Positions 1 through 8,919 of a stretch of 64,000 nucleotides of DNA are shown here, in pieces (position 1 is the stretch's first letter; each line of letters opens with the position of its first letter). Both the position numbers and the translations under genes were made by a program. This DNA is from Skermanella sp. TT6. GTDB lineage: Bacteria > Pseudomonadota > Alphaproteobacteria > Azospirillales > Azospirillaceae. The notes below the pieces were generated by a model, which saw nothing but the letters and a program-made list of their open reading frames with translations, was not told the DNA's origin and did not search any database. Location of the stretch: positions 378,001-442,000 of the forward strand of contig NZ_CP067422.1 of the NCBI RefSeq assembly GCF_016653635.2, in the 5' to 3' direction.

Positions 1-86
1 TGGAATCTGACGCCGGAGGCTAGGGCAATCGCCTCAAATGCCGCCAGATCCTCATCGGAGGGGCCTTCCGGGACGCCAAGGTCCAC
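1..86 (-). CDS. Possible N-terminal fragment of an unknown gene running off the left edge
   Basis: The minus strand is open from a GTG at 86 to the window edge and encodes about 28 residues containing DEDLAAFEAIALASG, which looks like normal acidic/alanine-rich protein composition. A purine-rich GGAAGG lies directly against the GTG, closer than a usual ribosome binding site. No family can be assigned from so little. It could equally be chance open frame in GC-rich DNA. Confidence 0.22.
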   Translation of the reverse strand, partial: MDLGVPEGPSDEDLAAFEAIALASGVRF

Positions 87-382
87 CCTTCCGGGATGTC
101 GGGGAAGCGACGGATGGAGCGAAAGGAGGAGCGAAGGAGTAACTGATTATTTTCTTCGGTACGCTCGGACGGGGGCCTATCCTTGGGTGATCCCGATCAT
201 CCAAGTCTCCGGCCCGACCTGTCGTATGATCCCGAAGACTCCGCGGGCGTTCCGGCCGGTTTCTTCTTCGGACTAATCTTCTTTCCTCGCCCGTCCGGAC
301 ACTCCGCCTGTGATATTCGAGAGACCGTGCCGTCGCCCGGTCCGGCGATGGCATCGGCCTGCAAATATTCGGGAAGCGGTGA

Positions 383-1879
383 ATGACGGCGTACAGCATG
401 GTTCCTCCCCAGGGTCCGCCCCCGGGTTCACCCAGGGCCCGGCGCGACCGGCAGCTCAAGCTGACGGTGCCGGTCAGCCTGTTCTTCGTCGGCGGCTTCT
501 GGGCCATCGTGCTGCTGTCCTGCGCGGCGGGGCTGACGGGGGCCACCCGGTTCTTCTATACGCCGCTCGCCTTCGTGATCGGCGCCTTCCTGTTCGTGCG
601 GTTTCCGGCGGCCTACCTTGTCCATCTCTGGTGGATCTGGTTCCTGACGCCGTTCGTGCGCCGGGTGGTCGATTTCAAGTCGGGCTGGACCGAGTTCAGC
701 CCGATCATGCTGGCGCCCTACGTGGTCAGCCTGCTGATGCTGGTCACCGTGATCCGGTTCCTGCCCCGGCTCAACCAGCGCGACATGTTCCCCTTCGTGC
801 CGATCCTGGTGGCGCTGTCGCTGGCCTACCCGGTCGGCGTGATGAACGCCGGCTTCAGCCCGGCCTCGTTCGACGTGCTGAACTGGGTCCTGCCGGTGGT
901 CATGGGCATCCACATCGCCTTCAGCTGGCGCAGCTACGAGAAGCTGAAGGTCTCGACCGAGCAGGCGTTCCTGATGGGGGCGGCCGTGCTCGGCGCCTAC
1001 GGCATCTACCAGTTCTTCTTCCTGGCGCCGTGGGACGCGTTCTGGATGCGGGTCGTGCAGATGGACTCGATCGGCAGGCCGGCGCCCATGGAGGTGCGGA
1101 TCTTCGGCACGCTGAACTCCCCCGGCCCCTACGCCAACATGCTGGCGGTCAGCCTGCTGATCGTGCTGGGCGCCCGCGGGCGCCTGCCCTTCCTGGCCGG
1201 AATCCCGGCGATCGTGGCGCTGCTGCTGTCGCTGGTCCGGGCCGCCTGGATCGGCTTCGGCGCCGGCCTGTTCATCATGCTCGCCAAGATGGACATGTCC
1301 CGCCGCGCCAAGCTGATCGCGGCCGTGGCGCTGACCGTCGTCCTGTCGCTGCCGCTGCTGTCGGTCGAGGAGGTCTCCAAGACGGTGACGACCCGGATCG
1401 AGAGCATGATCGGCGACAAGGCGCAGGACGACCAGAGCTTCAAGGACCGCGTCCACTTCTTCCAGACCTTCGTCGAGGACGCCCTGTCCAACCCGATCGG
1501 CCAGGGGATCGGCGCCACCGGCGTCGCGACCAAGATCTCCAACAACGGCAAGATGGGCGAGCTCGGCGTGATCGACAGCGGCCTGCTGGAAGTGCCGTTC
1601 GTGCTCGGCTGGCTGGGCGGCGCCCTGTACCTGTCCGGCGTGGCGCTGCTGGTCACCGCCACCTTCAAGCGACGCTGGAGCCGCCAGGACGGCTTCGTCA
1701 CGGTCGCGGAATCGGTGGCCCTGTCGATCCTGGTCCAGATGGTCTTCACGAACATGCTGACCGGCTTCATCGGCACCCTGTTCTGGAGCTTCATCGGCTT
1801 CTCGATCGCGGCCGAGCGGCATTGGGCCTCCCAATCCTCCACCGCCAGATCCTCCAGCCGCGGAGCCTCCGCACCATGA
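383..1879 (+). CDS. O-antigen ligase/polymerase-like polytopic membrane protein
   Basis: The 498-residue product has a basic proline-rich cytoplasmic head (about residues 1-30), then roughly ten hydrophobic segments spread over the chain with a longer soluble loop around residues 330-400. The segments GTLNSPGPYANML and, near the C terminus, IDSGLLEVPFVLGWLGG match the pattern of Wzy/WaaL (O-antigen ligase, PF04932-type) proteins, which join or polymerise undecaprenol-linked glycans at the periplasmic face of the inner membrane. The stop overlaps the ATG of the next gene (ATGA at 1876-1879), so it is coupled to a glycosyltransferase, which supports a surface polysaccharide role. The start at 383 is the first ATG of the open frame. 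Substrate and ligase-versus-polymerase activity cannot be told. Confidence 0.72.
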   Translation: MTAYSMVPPQGPPPGSPRARRDRQLKLTVPVSLFFVGGFWAIVLLSCAAGLTGATRFFYTPLAFVIGAFLFVRFPAAYLVHLWWIWFLTPFVRRVVDFKSGWTEFSPIMLAPYVVSLLMLVTVIRFLPRLNQRDMFPFVPILVALSLAYPVGVMNAGFSPASFDVLNWVLPVVMGIHIAFSWRSYEKLKVSTEQAFLMGAAVLGAYGIYQFFFLAPWDAFWMRVVQMDSIGRPAPMEVRIFGTLNSPGPYANMLAVSLLIVLGARGRLPFLAGIPAIVALLLSLVRAAWIGFGAGLFIMLAKMDMSRRAKLIAAVALTVVLSLPLLSVEEVSKTVTTRIESMIGDKAQDDQSFKDRVHFFQTFVEDALSNPIGQGIGATGVATKISNNGKMGELGVIDSGLLEVPFVLGWLGGALYLSGVALLVTATFKRRWSRQDGFVTVAESVALSILVQMVFTNMLTGFIGTLFWSFIGFSIAAERHWASQSSTARSSSRGASAP

Positions 1880-2856
1880 AGACCACGATGAAGATCAGCG
1901 TCCTTGTTCCCTCCTACCGGCGCCCGCAGGACCTTGCCCGGTGCCTGGCCGGCCTCGCCCGGCAGCGCCGCCCGGCCGACCAGATCGTCGTCGTCGCCCG
2001 CGACGGCGACGGCGAGACCATCGATACCGTCCGGCGCTTCGCCCCCCTGTTCGCCCCGAACACGCCGCCCGACCTGATCCTGGTCGACCAGCCCGGCGTC
2101 ATCCACGCCATGGCGGCCGGACTCGACCATGTCCGGGGCGAGGTCGTCGCCATCACCGACGACGACGCGGTTCCCCATGCCGACTGGCTGGAGCGGATCG
2201 AACGCACCTTCGCCGAATCGGTGAAGGTCGGCGGCGTCGGCGGGCGCGACCTGATCCCGGGGGAACTGGGCGAGCCGGGCGGCCTGCACGAGAAGGTCGG
2301 CCTGGTCCAGTGGTGGGGCCGCGTGGTCGGCAACCACCATCTGGGATGCGGCGGCCCTCGCCGGGTCCAGGTGCTGAAGGGCGTCAACTGCGCCTACCGG
2401 ACCGGGCTGCTGCGCAAGGCGGGATTCGACCGGCGGCTGAAGGGAGCCGGCGCGCAGGTCCATTTCGAGCTGGGCATCGGCCTGGACCTGATCGGGCGGG
2501 GCTGGCAGCTGGTCTACGACCCGGCGATCCTGGTCGACCACTTCCCCGCGCCGCGCCAGGATTACGACAGGCGCAACAGCTTCAACGCGCGGGCGGTCAG
2601 CGACGCCGTCCACAACGAGACCTTCCTGCTGCTCAATCACCTGCCGCCCGTCCGGCGGGCGGCGCTGCTGGCGTGGTCGCTGGCCTGCGGGACGCGGAAC
2701 GCGCCGGGACTGCTCTGTCTGGCGCTGGAAGCCCGCTCCGACCGCCGCCTTGCCCTCGACCGCTGGCGCGCGACCCTGCGGGGCCGGATGGAAGGATTGG
2801 CCAGCTGGCGCCGCGAACGGACGCCGCGCGGCATGCCGCTGGCCGCCAGCCCATGA
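1876..2856 (+). CDS. Family 2 glycosyltransferase
   Basis: A 326-residue protein beginning MKTTMKISVLVPSYRRP, the characteristic first beta strand of GT-A fold family 2 transferases. The acidic DDD at residues 95-97 (ITDDDAVP) is the likely metal/nucleotide-sugar binding DxD-type site. No membrane segment is evident, so it probably acts at the cytoplasmic face adding a sugar to a growing chain. The start ATG overlaps the stop of the upstream O-antigen-ligase-like gene, and its own stop overlaps the start of the downstream gene (ATGA at 2853-2856), so three genes are translationally coupled. Donor and acceptor sugars are unknown. Confidence 0.85.
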   Translation: MKTTMKISVLVPSYRRPQDLARCLAGLARQRRPADQIVVVARDGDGETIDTVRRFAPLFAPNTPPDLILVDQPGVIHAMAAGLDHVRGEVVAITDDDAVPHADWLERIERTFAESVKVGGVGGRDLIPGELGEPGGLHEKVGLVQWWGRVVGNHHLGCGGPRRVQVLKGVNCAYRTGLLRKAGFDRRLKGAGAQVHFELGIGLDLIGRGWQLVYDPAILVDHFPAPRQDYDRRNSFNARAVSDAVHNETFLLLNHLPPVRRAALLAWSLACGTRNAPGLLCLALEARSDRRLALDRWRATLRGRMEGLASWRRERTPRGMPLAASP

Positions 2857-3971
2857 AGCCCCCGCCCACGACGGACCCGGGGATCAACCGGCGCTCCTTC
2901 CTGAAAGCCGGCCTGAAGGCCGGCGCCAAGGCGGGGGGCATGGCCTGCCTGGTCCCGATCGCGTCGTCCGCGGTCCTGTCCCAGGGCCGGGCGGGGGAGG
3001 AGATGGGCGGAACGCCGGTCCACCGCCTTCGCCTCGGCGCGGCGTGGCCGCTCTACGGCAACCTGCTCGGCCTCTCCACCCGGCGCCTCGCCCAGCGTAT
3101 CCGGTGGCTGAGCGCCGGGTCCGTCGCGGTCGAGCTGGTGGATATCGGGACCGCCAGCCTGCCCGCGCTCGACGACATCGCGCGCATCCCCGTCGACGCC
3201 TGGCACTCGGCCGCCCACCTGTGGCCCGAGGCGCCGCCGGCCTGGACCCTGTTCGGCATGCAGATGTTCGGGATGACGGCGCCGGAGATCCGGGTCTGGC
3301 GCAACACGTCGCCGGGGCGGGGCGTCCGCGAGGACCAGGCCGGACGCTCCGGCCTCGCGGTCTGGTTCACCGGCGAGGTCGCGGCCGGCGGGATGGCGGT
3401 GCGGGACCATGCCTGGCCCGATGCGGGCAGGATCGCCTGCAGCCCCGGCTCCGCCGCCGTCTGGGAGCGGCTCGGGTTCGACGCCGTGCCGATGACCCCG
3501 GCGGCGGCCCTGGGCGCCGTCGTGAACGGCGAGGCGGTCGCGGCGGAGGTGCCGCCGCTGCTCGCCGGCCCCGCCCGGCGGCTCGGCGACGCCGGGCTCC
3601 GCTATGTCCGCTTCGGCGCCTTCTCGCCGGGGCTGGCGACCGAGCTGCTGGCGAAATCCGCCGTGCTCGACCGGCTTCCGGCCGGCATGGAGGGCTGGCT
3701 CGTCCAGGCCTGCGCCGAGGAGGCAACCGCCCTGGCCGCCGAGGCTATCCAGGAGGAGCAAAGCTGGATGCAGGACGCCGGGCGCGCCGGGCTGCTGGTC
3801 GAGGCCCCTGCCGAGATCGTGGTGAAGGGGGGCAGGACCGTCGGCGACATGCTGCGCTCGCTGGAAACCGACGCCCTCTCCCATGACGTGGTCGGTGCCT
3901 ACCGCAAGGTCCGCCGGAACCTGGGAACGACCGCGGCGGGCTGCTGCGCCATGCATGGCGCATTTGGGTAA
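2853..3971 (+). CDS. Tat-exported TRAP/DctP-like substrate-binding protein
   Basis: The 372-residue product starts with a twin-arginine signal: NRRSFLKAG at residues 12-20 followed by a hydrophobic stretch, so it is expected to be exported folded. The mature part (LGAAWPLYGN, LAQRIRWLSAGSVAVELVD, TLFGMQMFGMTAPE) follows the order of motifs of DctP-type solute receptors of TRAP transporters, although sequence is divergent and no TRAP membrane subunits (DctQ/DctM) are adjacent. It is coupled by a 4-base overlap to the glycosyltransferase upstream, an unusual context for a TRAP receptor; it may have been recruited to bind a compound linked to polysaccharide assembly. Family call is moderately confident, ligand unknown. 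Confidence 0.65.
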   Translation: MKPPPTTDPGINRRSFLKAGLKAGAKAGGMACLVPIASSAVLSQGRAGEEMGGTPVHRLRLGAAWPLYGNLLGLSTRRLAQRIRWLSAGSVAVELVDIGTASLPALDDIARIPVDAWHSAAHLWPEAPPAWTLFGMQMFGMTAPEIRVWRNTSPGRGVREDQAGRSGLAVWFTGEVAAGGMAVRDHAWPDAGRIACSPGSAAVWERLGFDAVPMTPAAALGAVVNGEAVAAEVPPLLAGPARRLGDAGLRYVRFGAFSPGLATELLAKSAVLDRLPAGMEGWLVQACAEEATALAAEAIQEEQSWMQDAGRAGLLVEAPAEIVVKGGRTVGDMLRSLETDALSHDVVGAYRKVRRNLGTTAAGCCAMHGAFG

Positions 3972-4062
3972 AATTTTATGGACTAGCGCCTTAGCGTCGC
4001 TTTCCGGCGGCGGGCGCTTCTCTTACTTTCGTCTGAAACCGCTTCAACCCTGGTGCGTAACA

Positions 4063-4920
4063 GTGAAACCTTCGAGATTGAACGCCGTCATCAAGGAGAA
4101 ACGCCTTCAGCGAACGCTGGGGCGCTTCGGATCCGTCAGGCGGATACAGGGCCTGATGTCCACTCTCTACCAGATCGCGGCCCCCAACCAGGACCATCTG
4201 GATCCCCGCGGACAGAATGCCTCCCTGTTCACGACGATGGACGTCGAGCAGGTCGCCCTGCAGGTCAAGCGGGACGGGCTCGCCCTTGGGCTCCGGCTGC
4301 CGGAAGACCTCCGGCACGCGCTGGCCGAGTTCGGCACCACCACCCCGGTCAAGCCCTGGGGCGCCAGGGAAGGGGTGCCGCTGGAAGCGGTCGCGGGCGG
4401 CAGGTTGCCGAGCGGCGAGCCGGTCGCCGTCGCCGAGACGGTCGACCTGGACCGGTGCGAGGCGGTCCGGAGGATCACCCACGACCCGAAGCTCCTGCTG
4501 CTCGGCAAGCGGGTCCTGGGGTTCAACCCGCAAGGGATCGAGGCGTCGCTGCGCTGGTCGTTCCCGACCAACCTGCCGCCCACCCAGCACAACGACATCG
4601 ACCTGGCGAGCCGCTGGCACTACGACGTGATCGGCAAGAACTCGGTATCGCTGTTCTTCTACATCCTCAAGGGGAACGACGACCTGGACGGGGCGCATGC
4701 GACGATATTGGGCTCCCACCGCAGGAAGAAGGTGTCGATGCTGTTCCGGCCCAGCACGACGATCAGCGAGGCCGAGCTGATGCGCTACTACGGCCCCGGC
4801 CAGGTCGTGGTCGCCACCGGCGAGCCCGGCGACGGCTTCGCCGAGGACCCCAACACCTTCCACCGCGCCATGCAGCCGATCTCCTCGGCCCGCCTCGTCC
4901 TGCTGATCCGCTACACCTGA
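4063..4920 (+). CDS. Phytanoyl-CoA dioxygenase-like Fe(II)/2-oxoglutarate oxygenase
   Basis: The frame encodes about 285 residues from a GTG at 4063. WHYD gives a HxD pair (His186, Asp188) and TFHRAM supplies the distal histidine (His267), the three iron ligands of PhyH-type cupin oxygenases; an arginine in the last strand (SSARLVLLIRY) would bind 2-oxoglutarate. The start is uncertain: the open frame extends upstream to 3883 inside the preceding gene, and an internal ATG at 4156 is another option; none has a strong ribosome binding site. AT-richer DNA at 3965-3985 may hold a promoter. Substrate unknown; proximity to polysaccharide genes allows a role in modifying a sugar or lipid precursor, but that is only context. 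Confidence 0.7.
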   Translation: MKPSRLNAVIKEKRLQRTLGRFGSVRRIQGLMSTLYQIAAPNQDHLDPRGQNASLFTTMDVEQVALQVKRDGLALGLRLPEDLRHALAEFGTTTPVKPWGAREGVPLEAVAGGRLPSGEPVAVAETVDLDRCEAVRRITHDPKLLLLGKRVLGFNPQGIEASLRWSFPTNLPPTQHNDIDLASRWHYDVIGKNSVSLFFYILKGNDDLDGAHATILGSHRRKKVSMLFRPSTTISEAELMRYYGPGQVVVATGEPGDGFAEDPNTFHRAMQPISSARLVLLIRYT

Positions 4921-4942
4921 GCCGTCCTCCCCGCCGCCGTTC

Positions 4943-7759
4943 CTACCCGCTGTTCCGCAGCCCCGCGGCGATCCCGTTGATGGTCAGCTGGATGCCGCGC
5001 AGGACGTATTCCTCCTCGCTCCGGCCGCGGTGGCGGCGCAGCAGCTCGACCTGCACGTGGTTCAGCGGGTCCAGGTAAGGGAACCGGTTCCGGATGGAGC
5101 GGGCCAGCAGGGGGTTGCCCCGGAGCAGGCCGTCCTGTCCGGTGATCGCCAGCAGGGCGTCGATGGAGGCCTGCCACTCCGCCCGGATACGCTCGAAGAC
5201 GGTGCGGCGCAGGTCCGGGTCGGTGACCAGTTCGGCGTAGCGCGACGCGATCGCGATGTTGCTCTTGGCCAGCACCATGTCCATGTTCGACAGCAGGGTC
5301 TGGAAGAACGGCCAGTCCCGGTGCATCGACCGCAGCATGGCCATGCCGCCGTCCGGCCCGTCCCCCGGATGGTCGGCGAGCCAGGCCCGGACCGCCGAGC
5401 CGAAGCCGTACCAGCCCGGCAGCATCAGCCGGCATTGGGCCCAGCTGAACACCCAGGGGATCGCGCGCAGGTCCTCGATGCTGCGGGTCTTCTTCCGGGA
5501 CGAGGGCCGGCTGCCGATGTTCAGGCTGGCGATCTCGGTGATCACCGTCGATTCCCAGAAGTAATCCTCGAAGCCCCGGGTCCCGTAGACCAGGTCGCGG
5601 TAGGCCTCGAAGGCGTGACCGGACAGCTCCTCCATCGCCGCCAGGTACTCCTCGCGGGGCGCCGCGGCGTCGGGGTGGAGCAGCGTCGCCTCCAGCGTCG
5701 CGGCGGCCAGGGTCTCCAGGTTGCGGCGGCCGACCTCGGCATTGGAATATTTGCCGGAGATCGTCTCGCCCTGCTCGGTGATCCGGATCTGCCCCTGCAC
5801 GGCGCCGCCCGGCTGCGCCAGGATCGCCTGGTAGCTGGGGCCGCCGCCGCGCCCGACCGACCCGCCCCGGCCGTGGAACAGGCGCAGCCGGACGCCGTGC
5901 CGGCGGAACACCTCGACCAGACCGATCTCCGCCTTGTACAGCTCCCAGCCCGACGTCACGAACCCGCCGTCCTTGTTGCTGTCGGAATATCCCAGCATCA
6001 CCTCCTGCTCCAGGCCGCGGCTCTCCAGCAGGCTCCGGTATGCCGGCAGCGACAGCAGGCGGTCCATGATCCGGGTGGAATTGCGCAGGTCCCCGATCGT
6101 CTCGAACAGCGGGATGATGTTGACGCCCAGCGCGCCGCCGAGCGGCCGGAGCAGCCCGACCTCCTTCAGCAGGAGCGCCACCTCCAGCATGTCCGACACG
6201 CCGTCCGCCTTGGAGATGATGCAGTTCGGCATCGACGCGGCGCCGTACCTGCGGTGCGCGTCGGCCGCCATGCGCAGGATAGCCAGCTCGCCGGCCGTCT
6301 CCTCCGAATAGTCGATGAACGGGGACGCCAGCGGCCGGGCGGTCTTCAGCTCCTCCAGCAGCAGGGCGATGCGCGCCTCCTCGTCGAGGCCGGCATAGCC
6401 GGTGCCCGGGGCGGCGCTCTCCAGCAGTTCCCCGACCGTGCGTTCATGCACGTCGGAGTTCTGGCGCAGGTCCAGGCTGGCGAGGTGGAAGCCGAACACC
6501 GCGACGGCGTAGCGGAGCTGGCGCAGCCGGCCGCGGGCCAGCACCTCCGACCCGTTGCCCGTCAGGGAGTCGTGGATGACGTCCAGTTCGGCCTTCAGCT
6601 CCGAGGCGTCGGCATAGGGCGGCGCCTCGCCGACCGCGTGGCGCAGCACCTCGGCCTGCCCCAGCGCCCGCGCGGTGGCGGCCAGCCGGGCGTAGATGCC
6701 GGTCAGGGCGCGGCGGTAGGGTTCGTCCTGGCGGTTGGGCGAACGGTCCGGCGACCGGTCCGCCAGATCGCGGAGCGCGTCGGAGACGGTGACGTTCCGC
6801 CGGTTCAGCGACAGCTCCCCGCCCAGCGCGTGGGCCTCGTCCAGGTAGAAGGCGAGCGCCCGGGTGCTCTGCAGCCGCATGGTCCGGGCGACCACGTCGG
6901 CGGTCACGAAGGGATTGCCGTCCCGGTCGCCGCCGATCCAGCTCCCCATCCGCAGGAAGGGCGGCACCTCGGCCGGGCGCCGGTCGGGGCGCAGCGTGGC
7001 CAGCCGGTCCTCGAGCTGGGCGTAGAAGCGCGGCAGCTCCCGCAGGAAAGTCTGGTCGTAGAAGGAAACGCCGTTCTGGACCTCGTCGATCACCGTGCGC
7101 TTGGTCCAGCGCAGCAGGCTGGTCTGCCACAGGGTCAGCACGGCGCGGCGCATGGCCTCGTCGCAGGCCTCGGTCTCTTCCGGCGTCATCCGGCCCCGCT
7201 CGCGCTCCGCCAGGAGCTGCGCCAGGTCCATCTCCCGGTTCAGCGAGCTCTTGCGGCGCACCTCCGTGGGGTGGGCGGTCAGCACCGGGCAGACCAGCGC
7301 CTCCCTGAAGAAGGCTTCCAGCCGCTCGATCCCGATCCCGGTCTCCTGCGCCCGGCCGAGCGCATGGCCGATGGTGCCGGGCCGCGGCGCCGACCCGGCC
7401 AGGTCATGGGCGCGGGTCCGGCGGATATGGTGCTGGTCCTCGGCGATGTTGGAGAGGTGGGAGAAATAGCTGAAGGCGCGGATGATCCGCGTGGTCTGCC
7501 GCGGCGTCATGCCGTTCAGCAGGTCCTCCAGTTCGCGCCGGGCCGCCTGGTCCTGGTCGCGGTGGAAGCGGATGGAAGTCTGGCGGACGCCCTCGACCAA
7601 GTCGAACACCGCGTCGCCCTCCTGCGACCGGATCGTGTCGCCCAGGATGCGCCCGAGCAGGCGGATGTCGTCGCGGAGCGGAATGTCCTTCTCGGGCACT
7701 TCGACTTGCCCGTCAGCCGGGCTACCGGTCTGCCCTATGGTCTGGTTGATCTCCCGCAT
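4943..7759 (-). CDS. ppc: Phosphoenolpyruvate carboxylase
   Basis: The 938-residue product has all hallmark PEPC motifs: [14 protein letters not shown] with catalytic His163, [10 protein letters not shown] around residue 575, [14 protein letters not shown] around residue 610, and the conserved C-terminal end [10 protein letters not shown] (usually RNTG). It converts PEP and bicarbonate to oxaloacetate in the cytoplasm, replenishing the TCA cycle. I chose the ATG at 7759 because GGGGAGG lies eight bases upstream; the open frame continues to 7816 without a better signal. Length agrees with the bacterial family (about 880-940). It is divergently transcribed from the aminotransferase gene at 7930. 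No regulator is adjacent. Confidence 0.97.
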   Translation of the reverse strand: MREINQTIGQTGSPADGQVEVPEKDIPLRDDIRLLGRILGDTIRSQEGDAVFDLVEGVRQTSIRFHRDQDQAARRELEDLLNGMTPRQTTRIIRAFSYFSHLSNIAEDQHHIRRTRAHDLAGSAPRPGTIGHALGRAQETGIGIERLEAFFREALVCPVLTAHPTEVRRKSSLNREMDLAQLLAERERGRMTPEETEACDEAMRRAVLTLWQTSLLRWTKRTVIDEVQNGVSFYDQTFLRELPRFYAQLEDRLATLRPDRRPAEVPPFLRMGSWIGGDRDGNPFVTADVVARTMRLQSTRALAFYLDEAHALGGELSLNRRNVTVSDALRDLADRSPDRSPNRQDEPYRRALTGIYARLAATARALGQAEVLRHAVGEAPPYADASELKAELDVIHDSLTGNGSEVLARGRLRQLRYAVAVFGFHLASLDLRQNSDVHERTVGELLESAAPGTGYAGLDEEARIALLLEELKTARPLASPFIDYSEETAGELAILRMAADAHRRYGAASMPNCIISKADGVSDMLEVALLLKEVGLLRPLGGALGVNIIPLFETIGDLRNSTRIMDRLLSLPAYRSLLESRGLEQEVMLGYSDSNKDGGFVTSGWELYKAEIGLVEVFRRHGVRLRLFHGRGGSVGRGGGPSYQAILAQPGGAVQGQIRITEQGETISGKYSNAEVGRRNLETLAAATLEATLLHPDAAAPREEYLAAMEELSGHAFEAYRDLVYGTRGFEDYFWESTVITEIASLNIGSRPSSRKKTRSIEDLRAIPWVFSWAQCRLMLPGWYGFGSAVRAWLADHPGDGPDGGMAMLRSMHRDWPFFQTLLSNMDMVLAKSNIAIASRYAELVTDPDLRRTVFERIRAEWQASIDALLAITGQDGLLRGNPLLARSIRNRFPYLDPLNHVQVELLRRHRGRSEEEYVLRGIQLTINGIAAGLRNSG

Positions 7760-7929
7760 GGTCGATGCCTCCCCTTCGCTTCCCGGATTGCCGGGGAGGA
7801 GTCTACCCGGCGGCAATCCGCCGCACCATCCCCTCCGTGCTGCGCTGCGGCATTATTCCGGCGATGCGAAGGACATTGTCATGCCGGCTTCTGCTGCCGC
7901 AGGATACGACTGTACGACAAGGAGCCGAA

Positions 7930-8883
7930 ATGACGGAAGATTCCCCCTCCCCCTACGCCGCCGGCGCCGCCTATGTGGACGGCCGCTACATGCCCGTCGG
8001 GCAGGCCTCGATCCCGCTGACCGACTGGGGCTATCGCCGTTCCGACGTGACCTACGACGTGGTCGGCGTCTGGGAGGGAGCGTTCTTCCGCCTGGACGAC
8101 CATGTCAGGCGCTTCCGGGCATCCATGGACTTCCTCCGCATGAAGCCGGCCGAGAGCGACGACCAGATCAAGGAGATCCTGGAACGGCTCGTCCGCCTGT
8201 CCGGCCTGCGCTCCGCCTATGTCGCGATGGACTGCCTGCGCGGCGTCCCGGCCCCGGGCATGCCCCGGCATCCGGCCTATGCTCGCAACTACATCGCCGC
8301 CTTCGCGGTGCCCTGGGTCTCGGTCGCGGGGGCCGACATGTGCGAGCGCGGGCTCCACCTGATGATCGCCGAGACCCGTCGCATCCCGCCGGAATCGGTC
8401 GAGCCCCGCGTCAAGAACTTCCACTGGGGCGACCTCACCCGCGGCCAGTTCGAGGCGCTGGACAAGGGTGCCGACTTCGCGGTGCTGCTCGACGCCGACG
8501 GCAACGTCACCGAGGGCGCCGGCTTCAACATCTTCAGCATCACCGACGGCCGCGTCGCGACGCCGGACCGGGGCGCGCTCGATGGCATCACGCGGCTGTC
8601 CATGATCGAGCTGTGCGCCGAACTGGGCATCCCGTGCGAGGTCCGGCCCGTCTCCGCCGCCGAGCTGCGCGACGCCGACGAGATCTTCGCCTGCACCACG
8701 GCCGGCGGCGTCATGCCGGCCTCCCGCATCGACGGCCGGATCATGGGCAACGACCGGCCGGGACCGATCTCGGTCCTGCTGCGCGACCGCTTCTGGGCCA
8801 GGCGCGCCGAGGGCTGGCACGCGACGCCGATCGACTATGAAAAAGCGGACCCCGCTATTGGCGTGCCGGCCGCGACCGGATAG
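7930..8883 (+). CDS. Class IV (branched-chain/D-amino acid type) PLP aminotransferase
   Basis: The 317-residue protein matches fold-type IV transaminases. VKNFHWGDL holds the PLP lysine (Lys162), DADGNVTEGAGFNIF is the conserved cofactor-binding segment with the glutamate, and CTTAGGVMP near residue 260 is the typical phosphate-binding turn. Family members transfer amino groups to branched-chain keto acids, D-amino acids or amines; the sequence does not decide which. The start at 7930 follows AAGGAGCCGAA. It is transcribed away from ppc and followed after 36 bases by the hydrolase gene, so the two may share a transcript. Confidence 0.85.
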   Translation: MTEDSPSPYAAGAAYVDGRYMPVGQASIPLTDWGYRRSDVTYDVVGVWEGAFFRLDDHVRRFRASMDFLRMKPAESDDQIKEILERLVRLSGLRSAYVAMDCLRGVPAPGMPRHPAYARNYIAAFAVPWVSVAGADMCERGLHLMIAETRRIPPESVEPRVKNFHWGDLTRGQFEALDKGADFAVLLDADGNVTEGAGFNIFSITDGRVATPDRGALDGITRLSMIELCAELGIPCEVRPVSAAELRDADEIFACTTAGGVMPASRIDGRIMGNDRPGPISVLLRDRFWARRAEGWHATPIDYEKADPAIGVPAATG

Positions 8884-8919
8884 ACAGACCGTTCGACCAA
8901 CTGACGATCGGGGGCGGAC

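Noticed and set aside
310..2856. Long 848-codon frame upstream of the glycosyltransferase
   Set aside because: Only its last 326 codons (from 1876) are the glycosyltransferase. The rest is a shadow of the O-antigen-ligase-like gene in another frame, with arginine/proline-rich composition typical of out-of-frame GC-rich DNA.
5030..7933. 967-codon plus-strand frame opposite ppc
   Set aside because: Antisense shadow of the clear PEP carboxylase gene; the protein has no motifs and very high Gln/Arg/Val content.
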